Assembly: GCA_946482165.1 (NCBI GenBank)
Contig: CAMLQS010000029.1
Span: 1-24,002, forward strand
Direction of reading: 5' to 3'
DNA from: an uncultured Verrucomicrobiota bacterium
Lineage (GTDB): Bacteria > Verrucomicrobiota > Verrucomicrobiae > Opitutales > Opitutaceae
Length of the DNA stretch: 24,002 nucleotides
In this document: positions 1 to 6,685 of the stretch, piece by piece
Position numbering within the stretch: position 1 is the first letter of the stretch
How the letters are laid out: every line of letters starts with the position of its first letter
The notes under the pieces: model-generated
The model's database searches: none
Told to the model about the DNA's origin: nothing
Seen by the model: the letters and a program-made list of their open reading frames with translations, nothing else
Program-made: the position numbers and the translations under genes

Positions 1-3000
1 CTCGTCGTCGTGCTCGACGACGAGGAGGGTGTTACCTTTGTCGCGGAGGGCCTGGAGGGTCTCGATGAGGCGGTCGTTGTCGCGGGCGTGGAGGCCGATG
101 GACGGCTCGTCGAGGACGTAGAGGACGCCGGCGAGGTTGGTGCCGAGCTGGGCGGCGAGGCGGATGCGCTGGGCTTCACCGCCGCTCAAGGTGTCGGTGG
201 GGCGGTCGAGACTGAGGTAGCCGAGGCCGACGTGATCGAGGAAGCGGAGGCGCTCGCGGATCTGCGGGAGGATGTCCTGGACGATGGCGCGGCCGCGGTC
301 GTCGAGCTCGAGCTGGTCGAGGCTGTGGAGGAGGGTGGCGGGCGTGGAGGCGAGGAGCTGCGGCAGTGAGAGCGCAGAGGGCTGAGACTTGAGACCTGAA
401 ACCTGAGGACCGGAATCAGCGGTTCCGGGGTTGGCTTCAGGTTTCAGGTTTCGCGCCCTCAGGTTTTTCGGAACGAAGTGCAGCTTCACGGCGCGCGGGA
501 TTCGGGCGAGGCGCTGGCCTTGGCAGTCGGGGCAGAGCGTTCCGGCGTTGGCGACGTCGTCCTCGGACTCGATGCCGAATTCGCGCAGGCGGGCGGCGGG
601 ATCGTCTTTCTCGTCGGCGTCCTCGTCGGTCTCGAGCATCCAGGGGAAGACGCGGCCGTGGCCGCGGCAGGTGGGGCACCAGCCGCGCGGTGAGTTGTGC
701 GAGAAGTGTTTCGGGTCGAGTTCGGGGAAGCTCTCGCCGGTCTCGGCGTCGGTGCGCGTAGTGGAAAACCACGACAGGGCGTCGCCCTTGGGGTTGATGA
801 GAAAGCAGGAGCCCTTGCCGAGGCGCAGAGCTTCGTCGAGGGCGGCGAAGCTGCGGTCGGCGTCTTTTTTGAGGTCGGCGACGACGACCTCGACATCGTG
901 TTCGGAATAGCGGTCGAGTTTTTGGAAGGCGGAGACGGGGAAAACGCGGCCGTCGGCGCGCATGAGCTCGTAGCCGTGGTCCTCGATCCAGGTGGCGATG
1001 GGCTGGTGGTGGCCCTTGCGGCCGCGGATGAGCGGGGCGCAGAGGTAGAGGTGTTTGGCTTTCTTCGCGGCGGGGGTGGCGAGGACCTTGGTGAGGAGGC
1101 GCTTGAGCTGCGCGGGGGAGAGCGGTTGGACGGGTTTGTCGGTGTCGGGGTGGTGCTGGACGCCGAGGCGGGCGTAGAGGAGGCGGAGGTATTGCGCGAC
1201 CTCGGTGATGGTGGCGACGGTGCTCTTGCGGGAGCCGCGGGTGATGCGTTGCTCGATGGCGACGGTGGGCGGGATGCCGGTGAGGCGGTCGATGGCGGGG
1301 CGGGGCATCTGCTCCACGAACTGGCGGGCGTAGGCGCTCATGGAGTCCATGAAGCGGCGCTGGCCCTCGGCGAAGATGATGTCGAACGCGAGGGTGCTCT
1401 TGCCGGAGCCGGAGACGCCGGTGACGACGTTGAGCTGGCGGTGCGGGATGGTGAGCGAGATGTTTTTGAGGTTGTTCTCGCGGGCGCCCTCCAGCCGCAG
1501 GCAAGCCTGCGGCTGATTTGAAATTTGAGATTTGAAATTCGAGATGCCGGCCGGGACGGACGGCTCGGCGGCGAGGAGGTCGCCGGAGGTGTCGTGAGCC
1601 GGGAAGAGCGCGTCGGCGAGATAGGGCGAGGTGGCCGTATCGGCGCGCGCGACCTCTTCCGGCGTGCCTTCGGCGACGATGCGGCCGCCGTCGGCGCCGG
1701 CTTCGGGGCCGACTTCGATGATCCAGTCGGCGGATTTGAGGACGTCGAGGTTGTGCTCGATGACGATCAGGCTGTGGCCGCGGTCCACGAGGGCCTGGAG
1801 AACCTGGAGGAGGCGGGAGACGTCGTGGCGGTGGAGGCCGGTGGTGGGTTCGTCCAACAGGAGCAAGGCACCGCCGCCTGCGGCGGAATGACCAATGCCC
1901 AATGACGAATGACCAATGGAGGAGGCGGAGTCGGAGGCGACGCCGCCGAGGTATTTGACGAGTTTGAGGCGCTGGGCTTCGCCGCCGCTGAGGGTGTTTA
2001 ACGGTTGGCCGAGCGTGAGGTAGCCGAGGCCGACCTGGTCGAGGACGGCGAGGCGGGCGCGGATGGCGGGTTGGGAGGCGAAGTGTTCGAGGGCGTCGGC
2101 GACGGAGGTGTTGAGGAGGTCGGCGACGGATTTTTCCTGCCAGGTGATGGCGAGGACCTCGGGCTTGAAGCGGCGGCCTTCGCAGACGGGGCAGGGGACG
2201 AAGACGTCGGAGAGGAATTGCATCTCGACGCGTTCGTAGCCGAGGCCTTGGCAGTGGTCGCAGCGACCGTCGCCGGCGTTGAAGGAGAAGGAGGACGAGC
2301 TGAAGCCGGCGGCTTTGGCGGCTTCGGTCTTGGCGTAGAGCTCGCGAATGAGGTCCCAGGCCTCGGTGTAGAGGGCGGGGTTGGAGCGCGGGGTGCGGGA
2401 GAGGGGGGATTGGTCGACGAGGACGATCTCGGTGAAGAGCTCGTCGCCGGTGATGGACTTTATCTGCGCGGCGTCCTCGGTGAGCTGGCGGCGCTTGGCG
2501 ATGAGGCCTTGGTGGATGACTTTGTCGAGGAGGGTGGATTTGCCGGAGCCGGAGACGCCGGACAACGCCACGAAGCGCCGGAGGGGAAGGTGGAGGGTGA
2601 GGTCGCGAATGTTGTGCTTGGTGGCCTTCTCAAACGTTAACCAGCGGCTTTGTCCGGAATGACCAATGTCCAATGACCAATGACGAATGGAACGGCGCGT
2701 CGTTGGCGTGGAGATGAAGCGGCGGCCGGAGAGGTAGGAGCCGGTGAGGGAGTCGCGGTCGCGGAGGAGCGAGGGGAGGTCGCCTTGGAAGACGAGGTGG
2801 CCGCCCTTGGCGCCGGGGACGGGCCCGATCTCGAGGACGTGGTCGGCGGCGCGGATCATGGACTCGTCGTGCTCGACGACGACGACGGTGTTGCCGGCGT
2901 CGGTGAGGGTGCGGATGATCCCGATGAGCCGGTCGATGTCGCGCGGGTGGAGGCCGACGGACGGTTCGTCGAGGACGAAGAGGGTGTCGACGAGCGAGGT

Positions 3001-4620
3001 GCCGAGGCAGGAGGTGAGGCCGACGCGCATAGTCTCGCCGCCGGAGAGGGTTTTGCTGGTGCGGTCGAGGGTGAGGTAACCGAGGCCGACCTGCACGAGG
3101 TAGCGCAAACGAGTCCGGATCGACTCGAAGGCCAGGTGGGCGCTGTTGGCGGACTCGTTTGAATGACCAATGACCAATGACCAATGACCAATGAGGTCGG
3201 AGAGTTCGGAGACGGGGAGCTGGTAGAGTTCGGGGAGGGTCTTGCCGTTCCATTTCCAGCAGAGGGACTCGGGCTGGAGTCGGGTGCCGCGGCAATCGGG
3301 GCACTCGTTGTAGGCGCGGAAGCGGGAAAGGAAGACGCGGACGTGGGTCTTGTAGGTGTTTTTTTCGAGCCAGTCGAAGAAGCCCTTCAGTCCATACCAG
3401 GCGGCGGGCCACTCGCGGCCGGGTTGGCCGTAGCCGGGCTCGCCTTCGAGGACGAGTTTCTGGTGCTCGGGGGAAAGGTCGGTGACGGGGAGGCCGATCT
3501 TTTTTGCGAAACGGATGAGGTCTTTTTGCGATTCGCCGTAGGTGTCGCCCTGCCACGCCTTGATGGCGCCGTCGGCGATGGAGAGGGATCGGTCGGGGAT
3601 GGCGAAATTTGTATCGATTTCTATGATACGTCCGAAGCCGCGGCAGCGGGGGCAGGCGCCGAGGGGGGAGTTGAAGGAGAAAAGGGCGGGGGAGGCGGGG
3701 CGGAAGACGCGACCGGTTTCCGGCGAATGGAGCCCGCGCGAGTAGTGGCCCGCCGGGACAAAGCCGGCGGCCGCGGCGGCGGGGGCGAAGAGGTGGAGTT
3801 CGCCTTGGCCGAAGTGGAGGGCCTGTTCCGCGGCTTCGAGGAAGCGGACCTTGGCGTCGGCGTTGAGGGTGATGCGGTCCTGGGCGACGTAGAGATAATC
3901 GGCGGCGGAGAGGGGGGAGGGATCGGCGAGGAGGTCGTCGACGCGGTGGGCGGAGGGCGATGGAATAGGACCCACGGGCGGGACGCCCGTGCCACCGGGG
4001 AGCAGGACGCGGACGTAGGACTGGCCTTTGAGGCTCGTGAGGATCTCGGCCCAGGCGAGGTTGGCGGGACGGGCGACCTTGAAGGCGACGACGAGGGTCT
4101 GGCCGGCGTGCGCGGCGGAGGCTTTTTCCCAGATGGTGGCGGGCGTGTCGTCCTCGACGGGCTTGCCGGTGGCGGGGTCGAAGCAGGTGGCGACGTGGCT
4201 GAACCAGACTTTGAAGTAGTCGGTGAGCTCGGTCATCGTGCCGACGGTCGAGCGGGAGGTTTTGACCGTGTTGGTCTGCTCGATGGCGATGGACGGGCGG
4301 ATGTTTTCGATGCTGTCGACCTTGGGTTTGTCGAGGAGGTCGAGGAATTGACGGGTGTAGGCGGAGAAGGTCTCGACGTAGCGGCGCTGGCCCTCGGCGT
4401 GGAGGGTATCGAAAACGAGGGAGCTTTTGCCCGCGCCCGACGGGCCGGTGACCACGATGTAACGGCCCAACGGGAGATCGAGGTCGAAGCCCTTGAGGTT
4501 GTTTTGGCGGACTCCGCGCAGGCGGATGCACTCGGGCGGAGCGCTTGCGGACGAGCGGCCTGAGGGACTGGCTGCGGGCTTGGCGGAAGGGCGGGAGGGG
4601 GAGGAGGCGGAACGGACCAC
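1..4620 (-). CDS. uvrA: Giant tandem UvrA (excinuclease ABC subunit A), 3' end outside the window
   Basis: ATPase that finds bulky DNA lesions and loads UvrB in nucleotide excision repair. The frame is open from a GTG at 4620 to base 1 (1540 codons) without a stop. Unit 1 (about residues 30-1020) has Walker A GPSGAGKSS at 59-67, CPRC and CPDC pairs, signature LSGGETMRV near 525, Walker B VLDEPSVGL near 550, a second Walker A GVSGSGKST near 687, a zinc site CDHC...CPVC near 785-817, signature LSGGEAQRL near 876 and LLLLDEPTTGL near 920. Unit 2 starts about 1035 with Walker A GVSGSGKST near 1070, VAIEQR, CPTC, CPDC, LSGGEAQRIRL near 1478 and VLDEPSIGL near 1503, then runs off the edge. A single UvrA has about 940 residues, so this is a double protein; long UvrAs of about 1900 residues are known. 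No ATG lies near the start; the GTG is inferred. The gene carries at least six in-frame mini-repeat tracts. Confidence 0.93.
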   Translation of the reverse strand, partial: MVRSASSPSRPSAKPAASPSGRSSASAPPECIRLRGVRQNNLKGFDLDLPLGRYIVVTGPSGAGKSSLVFDTLHAEGQRRYVETFSAYTRQFLDLLDKPKVDSIENIRPSIAIEQTNTVKTSRSTVGTMTELTDYFKVWFSHVATCFDPATGKPVEDDTPATIWEKASAAHAGQTLVVAFKVARPANLAWAEILTSLKGQSYVRVLLPGGTGVPPVGPIPSPSAHRVDDLLADPSPLSAADYLYVAQDRITLNADAKVRFLEAAEQALHFGQGELHLFAPAAAAAGFVPAGHYSRGLHSPETGRVFRPASPALFSFNSPLGACPRCRGFGRIIEIDTNFAIPDRSLSIADGAIKAWQGDTYGESQKDLIRFAKKIGLPVTDLSPEHQKLVLEGEPGYGQPGREWPAAWYGLKGFFDWLEKNTYKTHVRVFLSRFRAYNECPDCRGTRLQPESLCWKWNGKTLPELYQLPVSELSDLIGHWSLVIGHSNESANSAHLAFESIRTRLRYLVQVGLGYLTLDRTSKTLSGGETMRVGLTSCLGTSLVDTLFVLDEPSVGLHPRDIDRLIGIIRTLTDAGNTVVVVEHDESMIRAADHVLEIGPVPGAKGGHLVFQGDLPSLLRDRDSLTGSYLSGRRFISTPTTRRSIRHWSLDIGHSGQSRWLTFEKATKHNIRDLTLHLPLRRFVALSGVSGSGKSTLLDKVIHQGLIAKRRQLTEDAAQIKSITGDELFTEIVLVDQSPLSRTPRSNPALYTEAWDLIRELYAKTEAAKAAGFSSSSFSFNAGDGRCDHCQGLGYERVEMQFLSDVFVPCPVCEGRRFKPEVLAITWQEKSVADLLNTSVADALEHFASQPAIRARLAVLDQVGLGYLTLGQPLNTLSGGEAQRLKLVKYLGGVASDSASSIGHSSLGIGHSAAGGGALLLLDEPTTGLHRHDVSRLLQVLQALVDRGHSLIVIEHNLDVLKSADWIIEVGPEAGADGGRIVAEGTPEEVARADTATSPYLADALFPAHDTSGDLLAAEPSVPAGISNFKSQISNQPQACLRLEGARENNLKNISLTIPHRQLNVVTGVSGSGKSTLAFDIIFAEGQRRFMDSMSAYARQFVEQMPRPAIDRLTGIPPTVAIEQRITRGSRKSTVATITEVAQYLRLLYARLGVQHHPDTDKPVQPLSPAQLKRLLTKVLATPAAKKAKHLYLCAPLIRGRKGHHQPIATWIEDHGYELMRADGRVFPVSAFQKLDRYSEHDVEVVVADLKKDADRSFAALDEALRLGKGSCFLINPKGDALSWFSTTRTDAETGESFPELDPKHFSHNSPRGWCPTCRGHGRVFPWMLETDEDADEKDDPAARLREFGIESEDDVANAGTLCPDCQGQRLARIPRAVKLHFVPKNLRARNLKPEANPGTADSGPQVSGLKSQPSALSLPQLLASTPATLLHSLDQLELDDRGRAIVQDILPQIRERLRFLDHVGLGYLSLDRPTDTLSGGEAQRIRLAAQLGTNLAGVLYVLDEPSIGLHARDNDRLIETLQALRDKGNTLLVVEHDDE
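394..449. repeat. Inverted pair of ACCTGAA heptamer repeats inside uvrA
   Basis: Units ACCTGAA-ACCTGA (394-406) and their exact reverse complement (437-449) form a 13-bp perfect inverted repeat. Between them lies a second inverted repeat, CCGGAA (410-415) and TTCCGG (423-428). Both lie in frame in uvrA unit 2, about residues 1391-1410, and are read as NLKPEA and QVSGLKSQ. A related unit follows at about 457-465. Confidence 0.8.
1492..1515. repeat. 11-bp perfect palindrome next to a heptamer tract in uvrA
   Basis: Bases 1492-1502 and 1505-1515 are perfect reverse complements separated by AA. The palindrome directly abuts the ATTTGAA tract that begins at 1516. Part of it encodes residues of the unit 2 start (QPQACLRLEG), so it may combine native and inserted sequence. 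Confidence 0.75.
1516..1543. repeat. Four ATTTGAA heptamers in frame in uvrA
   Basis: Four consecutive 7-bp units read ATTTGAA, ATTTGAG, ATTTGAA, ATTCGAG on the plus strand. On the uvrA coding strand they give SNFKSQISN at about residues 1026-1036, exactly at the linker between the two UvrA units. The last unit, ATTCGAG, is also the last unit of the mutS tract. Confidence 0.85.
1887..1918. repeat. CATTGGT heptamer tract (third of three) in uvrA
   Basis: Four units of AATGACC type (AATGACC, AATGCCC, AATGACG, AATGACC) followed by AATG make 32 bp. In coding sense they read SIGHSSLGIGHS at about residues 901-912, between the second signature motif and the second Walker B of unit 1. The flanks are rich in GGC/GCC. 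Confidence 0.88.
2658..2689. repeat. CATTGGT heptamer tract (second of three) in uvrA
   Basis: Units AATGACC, AATGTCC, AATGACC, AATGACG plus AATG give 32 bp. In coding sense they read IRHWSLDIGHS at about residues 644-655, just before the strand leading into the second Walker A of unit 1, between SGRRFI and RWLTFEKATKHN. Confidence 0.88.
3162..3193. repeat. CATTGGT heptamer tract (first of three), perfect units
   Basis: Four identical AATGACC units and a trailing AATG make 32 bp. In coding sense they read LIGHWSLVIGHS at about residues 475-486 of UvrA, ahead of the first signature motif. This is the only CATTGGT tract with perfectly identical units, so it may be the youngest. Confidence 0.92.
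3973..3991. repeat. Palindromic insert encoding GTGVPPVG in uvrA
   Basis: CACGGGCG and CGCCCGTG (8-bp arms, GGA loop) form a perfect stem. In coding sense the surrounding bases 3971-3997 read GGTGVPPVG at about residues 209-217, within the region of UvrA unit 1 that should hold the UvrB-binding module. I recall GTGVPPV and GRDARAT peptides (its two strands) as frequent in predicted verrucomicrobial and planctomycetal proteins. Confidence 0.7.
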
Positions 4621-4709
4621 GCGGGCACGAAGGTCAGCGCCGAGCGGAAGGCAAATGCGGAGCGCGCCGACGGGGGAAGAGTTTCGGGGAGCGGCGTTTG
4701 GCGTCCCGG

Positions 4710-5405
4710 TCAGGGGACGGGCTCGGCATTTTTCATCGAGCCGAGGAAGGATTCGGCCTCGCGGATGGATTTTTCCATATCCGCAACGAGGCGGGAGACG
4801 TCCGCTTCGAGGCCGCGCGCGGTGCCCGAAAGTCCGGCGACGGCCTGGGCGTTCAGGTTGGCTTTGAGGACGAGCACCTTGTCGCGAAATTTCCGCAGGA
4901 CAGGGTCCATGCGTTCGGCGGCGGTGTTCATCGCGCGGATGAGGCTGGCGGAGCGATCGCGGGTTTCCCGGAGGAGGCGTTCGCTTTCCCGGCGGTCCTC
5001 GCGATCATTGATCAAGGAGGCATCTTGCTCCCACTCGCGGTAGAGGGCCTCGCTGACGTGCTCCACGGAAGCGATGCGTTCGCGCACCTCAGAGGCGCGG
5101 TTTTCGCAGTCTTTCAGCTCGGCGTTGAGTTTGTCGTAGGCCGATTTGAGTTCCCCGACCTCGACCTGGGTCAGGGAAAGGAACTGGGTAAGCGCGTCTT
5201 GGAATTCTTCCTTTGCTTCCGTCTGCGCCTCCCGTGCGTCCTCGACGCGGGAAACCAAGATATCGCGTTTATGGTAGCCGAGTTTTTCAGCGGCTCGATA
5301 GTAGAGTTTGTTTGTGCTGCATCCGCTCAGAAATGAGACCAGCCCGGCCAGCACGAAAAGGCGGAGGGAAAAGCGGAGATAGCGGCGAATCGCGGTCATC
5401 GGCAT
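4710..5405 (-). CDS. DUF2959-type lipoprotein
   Basis: Predicted lipoprotein of 231 residues. The N-terminus has basic residues, a hydrophobic segment (about residues 12-27) and a lipobox ending LSGC, followed by STNKLYY. After it comes the stretch AAEKLGYHKRDILVSRVEDA that I associate with the DUF2959 family. The rest is charged and helical with heptad-like patterns (about 50-125 and 190-220), suggesting coiled coils at the inner face of the outer membrane or in the periplasm. No catalytic motif is visible and the function is unknown. The start at 5405 is preceded by GTGTCTCC rather than a Shine-Dalgarno site; an ATG two codons later (5399) is the alternative. The stop lies 89 bases before the uvrA start on the same strand; co-transcription is possible but no functional link is evident. 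Confidence 0.85.
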   Translation of the reverse strand: MPMTAIRRYLRFSLRLFVLAGLVSFLSGCSTNKLYYRAAEKLGYHKRDILVSRVEDAREAQTEAKEEFQDALTQFLSLTQVEVGELKSAYDKLNAELKDCENRASEVRERIASVEHVSEALYREWEQDASLINDREDRRESERLLRETRDRSASLIRAMNTAAERMDPVLRKFRDKVLVLKANLNAQAVAGLSGTARGLEADVSRLVADMEKSIREAESFLGSMKNAEPVP

Positions 5406-5525
5406 GGAGACACGCGTCTTGGCGGGCGGTTCTCGGAAAAACGGAGCGCCGAGCCCCTCCCGCTTTCTCGTTACTCGTGTTCTCGGCGGTGTGCGGGCCG
5501 GCGAGGAGCGCGCGGGAGGCGTCGG

Positions 5526-6380
5526 CTAACCGAGTGCGAAACTCATAAGGCCATAGACTCTTTGGGGCATGCCCTCCGGAGGCTCCCCGCGATAAAGACG
5601 GACCGTGGTGGCGCCGGGGGAAAGGCCTTTCCTCAGAGCCAGGCGAGCGGCGTCGGGATTCGTCTCGGGGCAATCGATCGAAACATTCTCGCCCGGGTTG
5701 AAACTCACGAGGGCGTCGTAAAGGGCGTCGGCCGCCTCGGCGTCGTCGGCTTGGAAGGGCCCCAGGCGCACGCCGCGATAGCAACGACGCGCGGCGCCGA
5801 TGCCGCAGATGCGGCCGTTTCGTTTGAACACCAGCGCACGGCTTTCGGGGAGGGCGAGCCAGGCGCGGAGAAATGCGCCCCGGGAGACGCCGTTCGTGGC
5901 GGTGTCATAGAGTTCCAGTTCCGTGCTGCAGTTCTTCCAAAGGCATTCGATGCCGGGGTGCCAAGGCGTGGGCCGCAACGGCGCGGAGCCTTGAAAGGAG
6001 ACCGTCTGAAAACGGGGATTGAAGCCAAGGTGCGAGTAGTTCCTCAGGCGTTCCGGCACGCTGTCGGCACCGATGACCCGGTCGCCCATGCGTTCCAAGC
6101 TAGCTTGGACAAGCATCCAGCCGTAGGGAGCTCGGCGATAGAAGGGAGACAGCACAAAAAAACCGATAAATCCGAAGGTCGGGGTCATGCGAACCGCCGA
6201 GATGACCCCGGTGGGAGCGCCTCCGACCTCAAGGGCGAGCAACGAACCGGGGTCGGCGGCGTTGAATACCAGTCCGTCGCAGGGCCCCGGGTTCCACTCC
6301 TCGCTGATCGCCCACTCGTTGGCGTGGCCGAGTTCGTCGTCTTTGAGCGGGCGGATGGAGGCGTTACGGAGGCGATACAT
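5526..6380 (-). CDS. Two-part GNAT family N-acetyltransferase
   Basis: Predicted cytoplasmic acetyltransferase of 284 residues; the acceptor is unknown. Residues about 5-130 resemble a GNAT fold: MYRLRNASIRPLKDDELGHA, then a strand LLALEVGGAPTGVISAVRM, FIGFFVLSPFYRRAPYGWML as the acetyl-CoA-binding region, and YSHLGFNPRF near the end. The C-terminal part (about 150-284) contains RALVFKRNGRICGIGAARRCYRGVRLGPFQADDAEAADAL, which looks like the second GNAT-like domain of the YitH/Acetyltransf_18 group. The usual acetyl-CoA loop Q/RxxGxG/A is present only in degenerate form (RRAPYG). The leader is CGCCCCCT directly before ATG. The gene ends 120 bases before the DUF2959 gene; no operon evidence beyond shared strand. 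Confidence 0.8.
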   Translation of the reverse strand: MYRLRNASIRPLKDDELGHANEWAISEEWNPGPCDGLVFNAADPGSLLALEVGGAPTGVISAVRMTPTFGFIGFFVLSPFYRRAPYGWMLVQASLERMGDRVIGADSVPERLRNYSHLGFNPRFQTVSFQGSAPLRPTPWHPGIECLWKNCSTELELYDTATNGVSRGAFLRAWLALPESRALVFKRNGRICGIGAARRCYRGVRLGPFQADDAEAADALYDALVSFNPGENVSIDCPETNPDAARLALRKGLSPGATTVRLYRGEPPEGMPQRVYGLMSFALG

Positions 6381-6685
6381 AGGGGGCGATCTAGGTTTGG
6401 TGAACGAGCCGGACCTAACCGTTCCCCTTGGTGGGGTATTCGGAGGGGGAAATGCAGGGGTTACGCAACGAATGGCTCCCGCCGAGTTTGTCCGAAGAGT
6501 ATACCATATCGGAGGGCTTTCGCGCTATCGGGTGATCTACTGAAAATGGCGTTAAATTGCAACTAACTAGGGATTTTTTGGCATCGCCTTCCTCGGGCGG
6601 CGTGCAGAACTTCACCCGGCGCCCGGCGTTTGTTTCCGCGCGCTGCTTTTATAGGTCCCCCCCGTAAGCCCCAGCCCTCGTAGCC
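6381..6685. other. Divergent intergenic region, GNAT and TonB receptor genes
   Basis: This 305-base gap contains no credible gene. It must hold the promoters of both flanking genes. The only well-shaped element I see is an extended -10 on the minus strand (6498-6506). On the plus side a TTTATA at 6648-6653 could be a -10 for the receptor gene, but no good -35 is placed for it. A seven-C run lies just downstream of it. Confidence 0.6.
6498..6506 (-). promoter_or_regulatory. Candidate extended -10 for the GNAT gene
   Basis: The minus strand reads TGGTATACT, an extended -10 (TGn plus TATACT). It would start transcription near 6491, leaving a leader of about 110 bases before the GNAT ATG. No clear -35 is seen, as is common for extended -10 promoters. 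Prediction only. Confidence 0.35.

Noticed and set aside
1887..3193. CATTGGT tracts as a degenerate CRISPR array.
   Set aside because: The units are 7 bp without spacers, lie in a coding region hundreds of bases apart, and no cas gene is present.
437..4531. Long minus-strand open frames rich in Arg, Pro and His (437-1504 and 2630-4531), and long acidic Gly/Val/Glu-rich plus-strand frames opposite uvrA (for example 3184-4563).
   Set aside because: They are out of frame with, or antisense to, the continuous UvrA frame that carries every family motif; their composition is typical of GC-rich shadow frames.
1..4620. Possible frameshifts or pseudogene status of uvrA because of the repeat tracts.
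   Set aside because: I read the coding strand through each tract; the UvrA frame stays open on both sides in all cases, with motifs intact.
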